Assembly: GCA_961205875.1 (NCBI GenBank)
Contig: OY540809.1
Location: 25,990,267 to 26,054,266 of the forward strand
Reading direction: 5' to 3'
DNA length: 64,000 bases
Source of the DNA: Sialis fuliginosa
Lineage: Eukaryota; Arthropoda; Insecta; Megaloptera; Sialidae
Shown: one piece after another, positions 47,539 through 58,959 of the stretch
How positions within the stretch are numbered: the stretch's first letter is position 1
Layout of the letters: each line of letters starts with the position of its first letter
Translations under genes and position numbers: made by a program
Notes under the pieces: model-generated
What the model was told of the DNA's origin: nothing
Seen by the model: only the letters and a program-made list of their open reading frames with translations
The model's database searches: none

Positions 47539-47650
47539 TCGTGTGCGTGTGCGTATGTGTGTGTGTTTGTGCATGCGTGTGTGTGTGCATACGTGTGTGT
47601 GTGTGTGTATGTGTGCGTGAATATGTATGCATATGTGTGTGAGTGTGGAG
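47539..47650. repeat. interrupted (GT)n microsatellite
   Basis: GTGTGCGTGTGCGTATGTGT continues as runs of GTGTGT with GCAT, GCGT and TATG interruptions. It produces a His/Thr-rich minus-strand frame that is not a gene. Confidence 0.9.
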
Positions 47651-47930
47651 CTTTCATCTAATTAGTTTAGTTCTGCGTACACCTGCAGCAAGCAGGCTGT
47701 GAAAATCAGATTCATGTATGTAGGTATATTCAGTGCATCTCAATATTTTTTTAAATAATATTTTTATTAAATATTCTTGATGTTTTTCCGTATGATATTT
47801 AAATTGAAATATAGAGTATGCCGCAGGATAGATGTAACAAATCTAAACTAAACTAACATAACGTTTATATTAATAATAACCGGTAATTATTAATAATTCT
47901 CAATTTATTACACTAACCTTAATATATATG
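47651..47930. repeat. unassigned; terminal scrap of the 13119 MITE family
   Basis: AGTATGCCGCAGGATAGATG then TAACAA at 47816-47842 resembles the end of the element at 13119 (CAGTRTGTYCCAGRATARATGTARCAA). Confidence 0.35.
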
Positions 47931-48525
47931 TAGGGTCGAGCGGGGTAAATATGAAACACCAAATAAATGGGGTAAAAGTGAAACAAGCTTGCAACTAAAA
48001 AACGAATTTGTTTATAGGAAAATTATAAAAACTGACATCATCATTAAAGGTTTGTTAAAGCGACCTGAAAATATGAGTGATGTGTCACCCCTACAGATTT
48101 CCCTGTTAGTCGATGTCAAAACGTGTGAATTAAATTTTAATTCTTTGCACATAACTTTCTGTATATCTCAGATATTAATTAAAGTTACAATTTCACATTG
48201 ATATGCCACAAAGAAGATAAATCAAAGATGCCTTTGTAGCTTTTCTTTTAATTTTTCGAGAAATATTTTTCATTAGAGGCCTGTTTCACTTTTTCCCTTA
48301 CCTGTTTTACTTTTTCCCAAATGAGAGGTTAAAAATAAAACACACTGTTTTCATTTTTAAAGTCCGTGTTTTATCGTACAGTTCAAATGACGTAAGTATT
48401 CAAAATGGTTGTTCATAAGTGCATCTAGTAGAAAAAATTAAAGTATATGAATTTGTATCGTTAACTGTCAAAAAACATTAAAGATTTGTATTTTGTTTCA
48501 CTTTTACCCCAGTTGACTCTACCTA
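47931..48525. mobile_element. MITE with repeated GGGGTAAAAGTGAAACA words
   Basis: Left TAGGGTCGAGCGGGGTAAAT then ATGAAACA pairs with right, inverted, TAGGTAGAGTCAACTGGGGT then AAAAGTGAAACA. GGGGTAAAAGTGAAACAAGC at 47970 and TTTCACTTTTTCCCTTACC/TTTTACTTTTTCCCAAATG near 48285-48320 add further copies of the word. A 70-codon frame (47989-48201) inside has no recognised domain. Ends and word repetition support a DNA transposon derivative. Confidence 0.7.
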
Positions 48526-48669
48526 TAGGTATATTATAATAATAATAAATAAATCAACTCATAGTAAGAATACAGCATTAAAAAGTGTTTTTTTTTGTAC
48601 TTATATACACGCGTTAGTAGTTTATTCTTCTTTGGCTTACTTAATTTCATCCTGTTATTCAAGGTTATT

Positions 48670-48865
48670 AAATACACAGGTTGCCTCAGTAGCTTTTGAC
48701 CAATCAGCTTAAGCACCCCAGATGACGTATTTTCCCCTTCTCGCGTCGAATTACAAGGCTATATTTGTTATGATTGGGCACACCATTCCCCCTCCCCACG
48801 TTTGGGCATGCTAGATGACGTATTACCTCTGTCGCACCGAGCTACTGAGGCTAAGTATTTTACAG
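48670..48865 (-). mobile_element. MITE-B copy
   Basis: ACACAGGTTGCCTCAGTAGC, CCCCAGATGACGTATTTTCC, AAGGCTATATTTGTTATGAT, GCTAGATGACGTATTACC and GAGCTACTGAGGCTAAG follow the family order in reverse relative to 5451. Both inverted GCCTCAGTAGCT ends are present. Confidence 0.75.
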
Positions 48866-50937
48866 GGTGCATTACTTTTTCACCCTGATCTAAACGAGTC
48901 TAAAGAAATATAACTTCAAAACGCGCCTAAAAATATATAACATCAAAAATTATGATAATCCATCGTTTAATTTTTAATGTAAAAAGTTTAAATCTACTGG
49001 TATAATTATATAACTAATATCACAAACGAAAATACCCAATTTACTGAACAAATATAAATTTTAACGACCTAATGAAGGGATCGACAACCTTTTTGAACTA
49101 TTTTTGAAATTGCACCCACTATCATTATTCTTGTTTATAGGATAATAAACTTAATAAAACTACCACAGTAACTGCATTCAGAACAATTACAGAGGTACAC
49201 AAACTGTTCTGTATATTTTGTAGCAACACAAAGGATAGATGAGGTATACCTACGAGAAGTTTGTGTTACCATAATTACCTCGTTAGAAGCTCACAGGGTG
49301 GAATAGCTTATGAGATATATCTCTTTCTCTTACAAACACATACACATACACAGTAATACACATACGCAAATGTTCTTGATGTGTAAATGTTACCGTTAAA
49401 AATGATTAAATTGGATGACATCGTCTAAAAAACAAAAATTAGAAATGGAATGAATTATAAAATTATTTTTGGTTTTGAATTTTTTATGTTCAACAACTGT
49501 TTATTGAAATATTTTTTTATATACTGGAAGTTACCATAAACTTTGTTTAGTAGAATTAGTTTATTAAAAATGTAGAATCAACCGGAATTCTGCAGAATTA
49601 TTAATGCTATGCGTCGCACAAAGGCGAAAAAGCGTGAAAATCTGGCAAAAAGTTGTAATGCACAATTCTAAGTTAATCAAATCAGGTAGAATTAAGCTAA
49701 AATATGAATATTTTTAGAAAGATATAAATGTAGTCTAGCAGATTTGATAAGTTTTAATTGCTACAATTTTAACATATGAAGTAAAGTTGTAAGTAATTGG
49801 CTTTGGCCATGTTTTAAGATATTGGTTTTTACGTATTAATAGTTAATTCCTTAAATTTTTACCTCAACATTACGGTAAAAATGGCAAATTTATGAATTTT
49901 TAGTTTTTTTTTATAAATAATAAAATTTAAGGTAATAAAATGATGTTTCATCGTATAAAGTCGACAAAAATCTAGAAGAAGAAGAAACAAAATTTTAATA
50001 TTAATAGTGCACATAGTACAATAAAACACGTGAAAGTACCTATATAAAAAATTAGAACATACAATTTTTACGTTCTCGTTGATAACAAATTTACCGTTAA
50101 AAAAATCAGTATGCAATATAGATAGATGATTTTTTTCAGAATTTTTGGTGAATATTTAAATTGTTCATTGTAATTGTTTATTAATTAAACCAACGCGCCC
50201 AGTCTATTTCTCGAGTCGCATAAAAAACGCATCATTGCGGTCACTCGGGTGTCTCTCACGCTTAAACTAAAAAAGTTAGACATATATTCTCGCTGACTTT
50301 TTGATAGGAAATTTTGTGTTCAATAAAAAAGGTTCCGAGGCTTATTTTCGTATATTGCTTAGTTCTCACTACGTAAGTAGATATAAGTAAACAAATGCCG
50401 TTCATGTTACTTTGATAGTTGTTTCATATATGCACAAGAGTTCTTTAAGAACCTGCACGAACCAAATATATTTTTTCTCATAAAAATTAATGAGGGTAAT
50501 TTTTAAAATCGCCCTGGTCTATAAGTAAAATTGAACTATAGGCTTATACGGTTATTTTCTTAGATATGTACATATATCTATCCACAAAAAGAGTTTAAAT
50601 ATAGTAACATTACAAAACTACCTACTTTAAACGGAACTCAATATATCCTACAAAATCGGCAATTTTGTATCGGTTCATTACGACAGAAACATTGTCCGGC
50701 TATAACCCGCAATGATCTAACCTGTGCGTAGGTGTGGGGACAATAAACCAATATAAAATGCCATAAATCGTCGAACGGTTTAAGCGTGCTTCAAGATGTA
50801 AAACTGTATTTCATCGTTTTTCATCGGACATTTTACGAAATTGTATTTATCGATATTCGTCACATAGTTTCTGTAACTTTGTGTCAATATGACCATATTT
50901 CTGTATCTATTTTGTAAATTTATTGTTAAGGTATTCA
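48866..50937. other. no gene seen
   Basis: AT-rich. AGGGATCGACAACCTTTTTG at 49077 resembles an isolated hAT terminus. Frames at 49859-50116 and 48534-48716 have no motif. Confidence 0.4.
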
Positions 50938-51393
50938 CACCAGTCTTGAACACTTTGAGAGCAAAGTATATTGTATGGACTATTTTTTATAATTCTCATG
51001 AACTCATGTTATTAATAAAACTACTATTTTTTTATTAAATCAATTTAATTATCAAAATCCGGAAATATAGTTTATTTTTTGTAATTATAGCCTTTTTTTG
51101 TATATGTTTTTCCTCCAGTAATGAATAATGTAAAACCAGTAATGAACACCCAGTGATGAATACTTACTAGAGATTACAAAATGATAAGTACTACCACACA
51201 CAAGTTATAAAATAAAGAATCGTAAAATTTAAAACAATGTAAAGTATTTATATAAGAAAATACACTTTTCTGGAGAGTGTACCTAACCGCGATAATTATA
51301 TGTCCATTTTTTTTAAACAAAATAATCAATTGTCATCAAATCACGCTGTAGAACAGTTAAATGTATATACCTACTTAGATTAATATCCAGTAA

Positions 51394-51965
51394 GGATTCA
51401 TCCATAAATTACGTCACACGTTAAAGAAGAGAGGGGGGTCTGCAAAGTGTGACGTGGTGTGACAATGGAGAGGAGTAACAAGCTTCGTGACGTCACATCT
51501 AAAAAATCAAAAAAAAATGTTTTAGTAACTTACGACCTGTGAAGAGTAAAAGTCAATCCAGACTATCGTGCCGGTCTCGGTCCGGTCTCGTTCCAGTCAA
51601 ATATTCAGTATAGTAATACTGTAATTGAGCGTGATTGGACCGAGATCTGAGCGATACCTTCATTGTTTATTCTTTATTTATATTTGATTGGACCGAGACC
51701 GAACCGGGCACGATAGTCTGGAATCTGGATCAACCCTTATTGGGAAAATTTCAAACATGCTTGGAAAAATTTCATATGAATAAAAATAATATAAACAGCA
51801 ATGAAAAAAAATTATTTTCTTTTTTTTCGTTGATTTTGAATACCTACCTAATTATTGTTTCGATTTTTATTTTATGTGACGTCACAACAGGAGGGGAGTC
51901 ACACAAATGTGACAACTTATGGTAAACTCGTGGGGGGATCAAAAAACCATGAAATTTGTGGTCCC
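51394..51965. mobile_element. PIF/Harbinger-like MITE with TAA target duplication
   Basis: TAA flanks both sides (51391-51393, 51966-51968). The ends are GGATTCATCCATAAATTACG and, inverted, GGGACCACAAATTTCATGG, imperfect inverted repeats starting GG. Near both ends lie TGTGACGTCAC and G-rich AGAGGGGGGTC/GGAGGGGAGTC words. A 3-bp TWA duplication with G-rich ends is the PIF/Harbinger pattern. It contains a smaller MITE at 51558-51721. Confidence 0.7.
51558..51721. mobile_element. 164-bp MITE, third nesting level
   Basis: CCAGACTATCGTGCCGGTCT pairs with CCGGGCACGATAGTCTGG at the right, with arms of about 30 bp including GGTCTCGGTC. AAT or a similar trinucleotide lies on each side. A 96-codon frame that crosses its right edge is not a gene. 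Confidence 0.8.
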
Positions 51966-52074
51966 TAATGGCAGTAATCAAATATCAACAAATATTTCTA
52001 ACTCAGTACATTTAATTTAAAAATGTTCAACACTGGGGTATTGTTCAAGACTGGTACCAGTACCTTATGTTATT

Positions 52075-52165
52075 GTGGAGTTTTTGAAGTGAAACTTCTT
52101 TAGCGAAACTAGTGAATTAAAATGATCTCGACACGTTTTTCAAATAAACCAACATGAAACGAGAA
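52075..52165 (+). repeat. 5' fragment of the GAAGTGAAACTTC repeat family
   Basis: GTTTTTGAAGTGAAACTTCT then TTAGCGAAACTAGTGAATT and GATCTCGACACG repeat the head of the element that follows at 52205, giving a local partial duplication. Confidence 0.7.
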
Positions 52166-52204
52166 GGCATATTTCTTGATCTATTTCGCAGATTTATTGT
52201 TGAG

Positions 52205-52590
52205 GTTTTATATGAGGTGTTATTGTAGAGTTTTTGAAGTGGAACTTCTTTAGCGAGACTAGTGAATTTATTTAATTAAATAATCAAATACGAGACATTA
52301 TTAAAATATATGACACATTCTTTTCAAATAATCAAACATGAGAGAGCGATGAGTAGATGAATAAGAGAAATATGAATGAGTAGCGCATGCATACAAGTCA
52401 ACCACGAGCTTAGGAGGGTTTCGATGCATCAGCTCTTGTAAGATACGTGTTTTATATACGGTTTATGCGTTAAAATAATACGTATGATTTTTAATTTAAT
52501 ACGTGTTCAGCTTATTTATTTAATTCGTATGGTTAAAGAAAATAAAACATGTTGCGCCTATGTGGGTGAACCACACTCCACTTTTTTTCT
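52205..52590 (+). repeat. GAAGTGAAACTTC repeat family, full copy
   Basis: It starts GTTTTTGAAGTGGAACTTCT with TTAGCGAGACTAGTGAATT. It continues with GAGTAGATGAATAAGAGAAA, GCGCATGCATACAAGTCAAC, GCGTTAAAATAATACGT, TTATTTATTTAATTCGTATG and ends near TATGTGGGTGAACCACACTC and CCACTTTTTTT. The same order is seen at 58225 and 61078. It is unclassified; there is no coding frame. Confidence 0.75.
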
Positions 52591-53195
52591 TAAAAAACTC
52601 CTACGTAAATAAACAAAAATATTAAATTTAATATATAATATAAATTTAATACATTAGCTCACATATAAAAAGTTGAAATCAACTAACAACGTAAAAACAA
52701 TATTCAAGATTTTAAGGTAGATAAATATTCAACTACACCGTACTGAAAATTTTAAATCTGTCCAACGTCTAGTTATTGTTTTGGAGACTTTAATGATGAT
52801 AAATTAGTTCGCATTCATTTTTAATAATAAATCTGTAGACTCTGTATGTACAATATTAATGCTACTTTTTTAGTCGATATAGGTTCATATACATACATAG
52901 GTATGTCGTTTTACAGTCAACATAATTCATTTTGGTTGTTTTTAGAAATTTTAACTACGTATTTGTTTATTTCAACTTCACATGAACACTACATAACCGA
53001 TTTTCAGGAGATTTTCGCTGTATGAAAGTCGAAGAATTATAGTAAGCCGATATTAGGAGATTTTGCAGTTTTTATTTTCTAATAAAAATATATATAAATT
53101 AAAAGAAACCTAAAATTTATATATAAATTTTATTTTGAACAATTTGATTAGGTTGATATTTTCTAATAAAAAAACTAACAACTTATTACCATATA
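52591..53195. other. no gene seen
   Basis: Unassigned AT-rich DNA. Confidence 0.4.
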
Positions 53196-53616
53196 AAGAT
53201 TTACTGTTTTTGTGATTGACGGGTTTCTTTTTTGTAATTCTCATGAACTCATGTTACTAATAAAACAAGTACCTAACTCTTTATTTAATCAATTTAATTA
53301 CCAAAGTCCGCAAATATAGTTAGTTTTTTAAATTATAGCCTTTTATTTTGTTTATGTTTTTTCTCCAGTAATGGATAAAGTAAAACCAGTAATGAGTATG
53401 CAGTGATGGACACTTGCTAATGATTACAAAATGATAAGTACTACGACACAAAAGATATAAAAGAATCATCTTTGAAACAATGTAAAGCAGTTGCTATGAT
53501 AATATAAAAATTAATAAATAATTTATTCTAATAATTTATTGACACCTATTGGTCGGTTGTCATCAAATCACGCTGTACATTCAATTAAAGAATAGCCAAG
53601 ACTGGTGCCAGTACCT
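53196..53616 (+). mobile_element. MITE-A copy, 5'-truncated
   Basis: It enters at GATTTACTGTTTTTGTGATT and continues AATTCTCATGAACTCATG, AATTACCAAAGTCCGCAAAT and TCACGCTGTACATTCAATTA with a small internal deletion. It ends CCAAGACTGGTGCCAGTACC then T before TA. Confidence 0.8.
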
Positions 53617-54114
53617 TATTATATTATTATTAGGCCGGAAACATAAAAAAAGAAAATGTTTACTTTAAAAAAGAATTTGATTTTAGCATAAGTGCAGGCG
53701 AAGCCAAGTGAAATTCTTGTAAACAATAAAAATTAAAATTGTATAAAGAGTAAGATTACTATTTTTAATTGTGTCCGTATGAAAGGAACCATATCCTGTG
53801 TAACAAAATACTTGTTGAGTGACGTGCTATAACATACAGCGCCTAATGTAACGCCTGTGTAACTTGGCAGCTATTGTGGCAGGAATTATTGATAAGCAAT
53901 CTTCTCCCCCACTCCTCACCTATCCCAAGACAATGGCTTCAAACAAACCACCTGTAGTAACGTATTCGCACCATATAAAATTAAATTAACGTTCGTATAT
54001 ATTTTCAGTGTTTTGTTATAGATCACAATTTATACTCAATGTCAGCGTTTCTCAAACTCAACCTTTAATAAAAATGTTATTTACGTGTACCATCCATCCA
54101 TCTTTAATCTTTAA
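53617..54114. other. no gene seen
   Basis: Slightly less AT-rich at 53800-53960 (ACATACAGCGCCTAATGTAA); unassigned. Confidence 0.35.
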
Positions 54115-55066
54115 TATATGGTATATGAAGCTCAACGTCTCTCTGTCTGTCTGTCTGTCCATTAGTGCGTTTATAACTCGAGAACCACTTATGTTCTTAG
54201 GAAACATAAGGAATAAGCAGTGATAATGATAGTAAAACAAGTCGGAAAAAAGTTTACCTAGACCGTAAAATATTTAACAAAATATTGTAGTAAAGTATCG
54301 TGTAGAATCAAAAGATATAAAATAAAGTCCGCACAGGTAGAAAAGTGACTTAGGCCAAGAAAATCTTGTTTTATAAATAACGAAAACAATATTTTCTTAA
54401 TATAAAAATTTATTCTTAATCCAAGTATATTATTGTTTTCGTTCAACAATATTTCTTTAAATGGAAACAACAATTTTCTGGATTAAGAGTATATTCTTAA
54501 ATTAAGAAAATATTTTTTTCGTTATGTAGAAAACAAGGATTTCTTGGCCCAAGTTAACCTTTCTACCAGTGCGTGGTACCATTTATCTTACTTTTATATT
54601 TAAGCAACAATGACTGTTACAAAGAAAATTACAAATGTTTGGGTTCTGTTTATCGAAATAAATGATTTCATATTCATAAGTACTTAATGTAGATAAAATT
54701 TGTCCTGTACAGCATCCAATTTGGTCTTTTTGTTTAGGAAATAACTTGAAATATTAATAAAGTGACATATTATTCGCGCGAAATAAAGAAGATCCGTGTC
54801 GGGGCTTGGAGCAGAAGGGAGCAATTTGCGTGCGTTCGGCCGGCATTTGGTCCTTATTTTGTTTTCCATAATTAACTTTTAAATTTAAAAAGAACAAAAA
54901 TTATTTGTACTTTTTGTTCTGATTATTTTTTGTAAGGTAATTTAAGTGTTGATTAGTTATTATTATAATCAATAACTAATCGTGTTTGTACCTACTTAAT
55001 TCAACTATATTTTTCTAAAATCCTAAACAATAATTCCGGAGACCACGCGAGCGGCCACAGGTAGCT
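54115..55066 (+). mobile_element. second Helitron-like family, copy 2, with nested MITE
   Basis: It starts near AACGTCTCTCTGTCTGTCTG with CCATTAGTGCGTTTATAACT and GAGAACCACTTAT, passes GTCGGAAAAAAGTTTACC, and ends TAATTCCGGAGACCACGCGA then GCGGCCACAGGTAGCT. It matches the reverse strand of 5963-6340. The middle is interrupted by the MITE at 54330 and further unrelated DNA up to about 54990. Confidence 0.5.
54330..54573. mobile_element. 244-bp MITE with long arms
   Basis: CGCACAGGTAGAAAAGTGAC pairs with the right end, inverted CGCACTGGTAGAAAGGTTAA. The arms share AAGAAATCCTTGTTTT-like sequence, AACGAAAACAATATTTTCTT and TTAAGAATATACTC-like stretches, making most of the element a hairpin. Target duplication unclear. 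Confidence 0.75.
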
Positions 55067-56257
55067 TTGATAAATACGGGTTAATAGTATCATGTAAAAT
55101 GTAGATTATATAGTTTAGATTGGTGGATTGCATAAAGCATCAATCGTTAATTAATTGTCAAACAATAAAATTATCGTTTATCCTTTAGTTAATCATGGTT
55201 AGAAAACGGATGATTAACTAACAGTCATATCGAGTATTATAAACTCGAAAACAAAAGTTATGCTAACGCTATCTGCGAGGTGTCAAATCATTATGAATTT
55301 GCTCGGGATTTTAGAGCAGTGGTAATAAATGTAGGATAATGTAAATGATATGAAGTAAACTTGTCACAATCTTTGATTTCTATTTAACGCGCATGCGTCA
55401 AGGTCATTCAAATAAACGCACTATCAGTAGCTGTCATTTATATTTAATACCCGGTAGATAACTTTTACCTGACAACAAATACCGGATATAAAACTGTTTT
55501 TTCTCATTTTATCGGTGCAATTTACCTTTAAAATTATTATTAATTTTTTACCATCCTGTGTATTGAAATTATCGAACAGTTAATTATACACTCTGCACAT
55601 TAATTCAGAATATGCAGTTTATTTTTCTATATTTTTTTTAATTACAAAAAAAGTTTTAAAAAATAAAAAGATGTTGAGAAACGAATTACAGCGTCATTAT
55701 TCTTTCATTTGAAAAAAACAGTTTTGCAAAAAGTAAATTTTTGACCAAGCTACAAGCATTTGAAAACAGGCTATTTTTAATTAATGTGCATAGTGTACCT
55801 CGGATTCTCAAATGGAAAAATATATTTTTACATTTATGTAGAGTGGTATTAATCTCTACGGCTACCGAACGGCTATGATGTTATTACGATATGAAAATAT
55901 CGTACATAAAAAGGACAGCAATATTTTCAATGAAGTTCACCATGTTATAAGTAAATTGGTCTCTATATTTCATGTTGACAGAAATTACACAGTACATGTT
56001 TTATAACGGCATAACGCTGGGTATATTCACGCAAACATAATTAGTCCGAATGCAATTACACATGTGTTGCGTATGTGTGTATGTGTGTATTGTCCAGTGA
56101 AAAAATCAATAGTGTTAACTGTCGAAATGATGAGTCAGCTGATTAAAAAATATACTACGCAGGTAAATGGAATAAATTACTTTCGCTTTACATATACAAA
56201 CAAATATAACGACCAAATTATTAATTCTTTTTTTACGCGCCGTTATTGTTTAATAAT
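55067..56257. other. no gene seen
   Basis: Unassigned; a 74-codon frame at 56064-56288 runs into MITE-B and is not conserved. Confidence 0.4.
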
Positions 56258-56414
56258 ATGTATCAATCAGCTTGGGCACTCCAGATGACGTATTTTCCCC
56301 TTCTCGCGCCGAGATACAAGGCTATATTTGTTATGATTGGGCATCCCAGATGACGTATTTCCCTTCCTCGCGTCGATGAGCTACTGAGGCTACCTTATAC
56401 TTTACATACCTTGG
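56258..56414 (-). mobile_element. MITE-B copy with the CCAAGGTATGTAAAG end
   Basis: TCAATCAGCTTGGGCACTCC, AGATGACGTATTTTCCCCTT, CAAGGCTATATTTGTTATGA and GAGCTACTGAGGCTACC lead to TACTTTACATACCTTGG, the inverse of the start at 5451. The two direct AGATGACGTATTT modules are clear here. Confidence 0.75.
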
Positions 56415-57069
56415 TATCTAGTAATGTTATGCAGTAGCACCTCGTTATAACGGATAATTCCGTCCGTTTTATAATAAATGGAATAATTAGTTAGTTTGAT
56501 AGATTTTACACTTCAAATGTTTAATTTCACAGAAATATTTTAATTTTATTAATATCAAAGAAATTCTCAAACTAGTCAAAAAGGAAAAAATTAAAATAAA
56601 ATATACCATACTCCCTACTATCAAAATTCAATGTACTGTTTGGAGTACGTACTTTATTTTAAAAGCACTGGTATGTTTATGGTATAAATTAAATATTAAT
56701 TGGCTTTATCAATAGTTACCGGAGGTTCTCGATTCGATAATATATACATATATTTATATATATTTTATGTATGTTGGGACATAACATAAACATTTTTGTT
56801 TGTTTGAAAGAAAATACTCCCGAGGTGGTTCCATATAAATTTTATCAGAATCTGATTATTTACTTCAAAGATACGCCACTCAAAAGGGAAAATAAAAAAC
56901 TTAAGAAAAAAATAAAACCGATATAAAAAAACTAAAAATAGTGAAAAGTTATAATTAATGACAGTTTTTGGTGTCGATGCAAAGCCAATAAAAAACTTTT
57001 TAAGAAAGAAAAAAATAAAATCGACGTCAACGCTTATTTAATTAAGCAGCTTCACCTTCTGTACTCAAC
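56415..57069. other. no gene seen
   Basis: Unassigned AT-rich DNA. Confidence 0.35.
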
Positions 57070-57125
57070 ACTTCACTTCTGAAGAAGACCACGAGATGTT
57101 GGTCGAAACGTCAAGTGACAATATA
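57070..57125 (+). ncRNA. hammerhead-like motif of Penelope type
   Basis: CTGAAGA (57079-57085, fitting the CUGANGA core) is followed by GACC, a ten-base loop, GGTC (stem II, 57087-57104) and GAAACGTC (57105-57112). Penelope-like retroelements are known to carry hammerhead ribozymes with this arrangement. One extra A before stem II and a weak stem III make it a decayed or divergent form. No Penelope reverse transcriptase frame is nearby. It may be only a short terminal relic. Confidence 0.4.
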
Positions 57126-58224
57126 GTGCAACGCGGTATACAACCCTGTAATCAACTGTTTATACGACTTCAAATATTGTTAAATTTAATTTTTTCTAAA
57201 AAGCTTTTTAATATCTTCAAATTTCAATATAGTAATTGTTTGAGGTATGTACATGTTATAGAAGCACTGGTCTCCATTATACTGTACAAGGTTGGTAACA
57301 ATGTATCCAGTTTGATCGTCATATCACACACTGTGTGATATTTGATAGCAACACCTTTGTCGTCTTTATGCTTTGAGAATGTCGACACCTAAAGAACGGT
57401 TTGACATTTCTATATAATAGTGTCTACGTATACAGTTTGGACTATGTAAGTTGAACCTCAAACCAATTTGAATATGTATGAGTTGTTCAGAAGCACAAAC
57501 AACTAACTTCGTTTCTGTAGATTTTATAATTTACATTAATAATAATAAAAAAATAATAATTAACAACTATTTTTTATGCAACAAAAAGAAAAAAATATAA
57601 TATACATAGGTAATATAATATATACATCTGAACTGTAATTTTAAATATCAAAAAAGATTATTATTTAACTAGACAATAGACATAGAGAATGGACTGCGCA
57701 TCTGACTCCAAAATAGAGCCGTGTCAAAAGAAAGAGATAGACAATGGTTTGGGATATTTTTTAAATAGGAGTGTCTATTTCATTCTTATTAGAAAAAGAG
57801 ATAGATATATCCCAAACGTCACCGTATCTCTCTCACTGTTTTGAAGAAATGTTACAGTCACACCATGTCGAACTTTGTAGATCCCCCCTCCCTCTCAACG
57901 TGTGACAAAATTTATGGTTGACCCCTAATCTGTAATATATGTACAATAAATCTAATATTTAGTTTTTTAAACTTTTGTCTAATTTATCTAATCTAATATA
58001 TGAAATAACATATAATTGCCGATGTATGTAATTCTCTATATGTCCCATGTTAAAAGTACTAATTTTGACAATTAATTTATCTTAAACTGTACGGCAGATA
58101 TTTTTCAAATTACATATTTCAATGCACTGGATATTGTTTTACGATATATTTTAATTTCACATTTTTATCTAATAACTCGTCTAGTGTTAGAACCACCTCA
58201 ACCAATATTTAATTTGCCTATAAA
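57126..58224. other. no gene seen; PIF-like fragment at 57843-57925
   Basis: 57843-57925 read in reverse gives GGGGTCAACCATAAATTTTG then TCACACGTTGAGAGGGAGGG and ATGGTGTGAC, closely matching the left end of the element at 51394, again next to TAA. The remainder is unassigned; a 57-kb frame at 57096-57338 begins in the hammerhead-like motif and has no domain. Confidence 0.5.
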
Positions 58225-58458
58225 TAACTTTTTGAAACGAAACTTCATTAGCGAGACTAGTGAATTGGAATGACCTCAACACGTTATTCAAATAATCGAA
58301 CATGAAACGCTAAGGAAGAGAGCGTTGAGTAGATGTATAAGAGAAAGATACCGATGCGTAACAAGTCAACCAAGAGTTTAGGAGGGTGTCGACTCATCAG
58401 CTGTTATATGCTACATGATTGTATACACGGTTTTTGCGTTCAAATAATATGTTTGATT

Positions 58459-58959
58459 CAGTGGCGTAGTAACGGGGGGGGGGGGGGGGGGTGTTGGCGA
58501 CGAAACCTCTTCCGAAATATTCATGTCCGGTATCATAAAGAACCTAACAAATTTGTTAGCTAACAAACACTTTCAACTGAGGTATCAAACATATATGACA
58601 GTTCTTTTGGAGTTTGTTGATGACTTTGACAAGTTTCGCGCACGCGTTGAAGGTAAATACAAACGGTATTAAAACAGTGGTGATGTTATGAAAATTATTT
58701 TGTACGGTCAAAGATGCCAACTGTGTTACAATTAATTGAAGTGTCACTGCTTTAAATTCCATAACTAATCCATAGATACTAGTACAGTATTAATACCCCA
58801 TATGAATGTAATTGCTAGCTAACAAATTTTGTTAGGTCCTTTATAATACCGGGCATCAGTGTTTTAAAAAAAACGTATGTTTTGGTAAAACATCAGTTCA
58901 AGATACCTTCAAAAAATGTATTTATCCCCCCACCGAAAATTTTTCTTACTACGCCACTG
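58459..58959. mobile_element. hAT MITE with perfect GTTTGATT duplication
   Basis: GTTTGATT lies at 58451-58458 and 58960-58967. The inverted ends are CAGTGGCGTAGTAA and TTACTACGCCACTG, exact for 14 bp, with a long G run (58475-58491) just inside the left end. CAGTGGCGTAGTA ends and 8-bp duplications are typical of hAT. Inside, 58525-58566 and 58814-58856 form a second inverted repeat. Confidence 0.92.
58525..58856. mobile_element. inner inverted-repeat unit within the hAT MITE
   Basis: CCGGTATCATAAAGAACCTA then ACAAATTTGTTAGCTAAC mirrors GCTAGCTAACAAATTTTGTT then AGGTCCTTTATAATACCGG. This may be a third-level insertion or part of the hAT MITE itself. The enclosed 58570-58810 is slightly less AT-rich (TTTCGCGCACGCGTTGAAGG) with no gene recognised. 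Confidence 0.55.

Larger units (their letters stand above)
50938..52066 (+). mobile_element. MITE-A copy interrupted by a nested MITE
   Basis: Left AAGGTATTCACACCAGTCTT; right TCAAGACTGGTACCAGTACCT then TA. The family order is kept on both sides of an insertion at 51394-51965. Uninterrupted copies read AATATTCAGAAATGGTAGTA where this one reads CCAGTAA...TAATGGCAGTA, which fixes the insertion point. Confidence 0.85.

Noticed and set aside
47441-47632. A His/Thr-rich 63-codon frame
   Set aside because: It is the translation of the GT microsatellite.
51635-51925. A 96-codon plus-strand frame
   Set aside because: It runs across the edge of a nested MITE inside another MITE.
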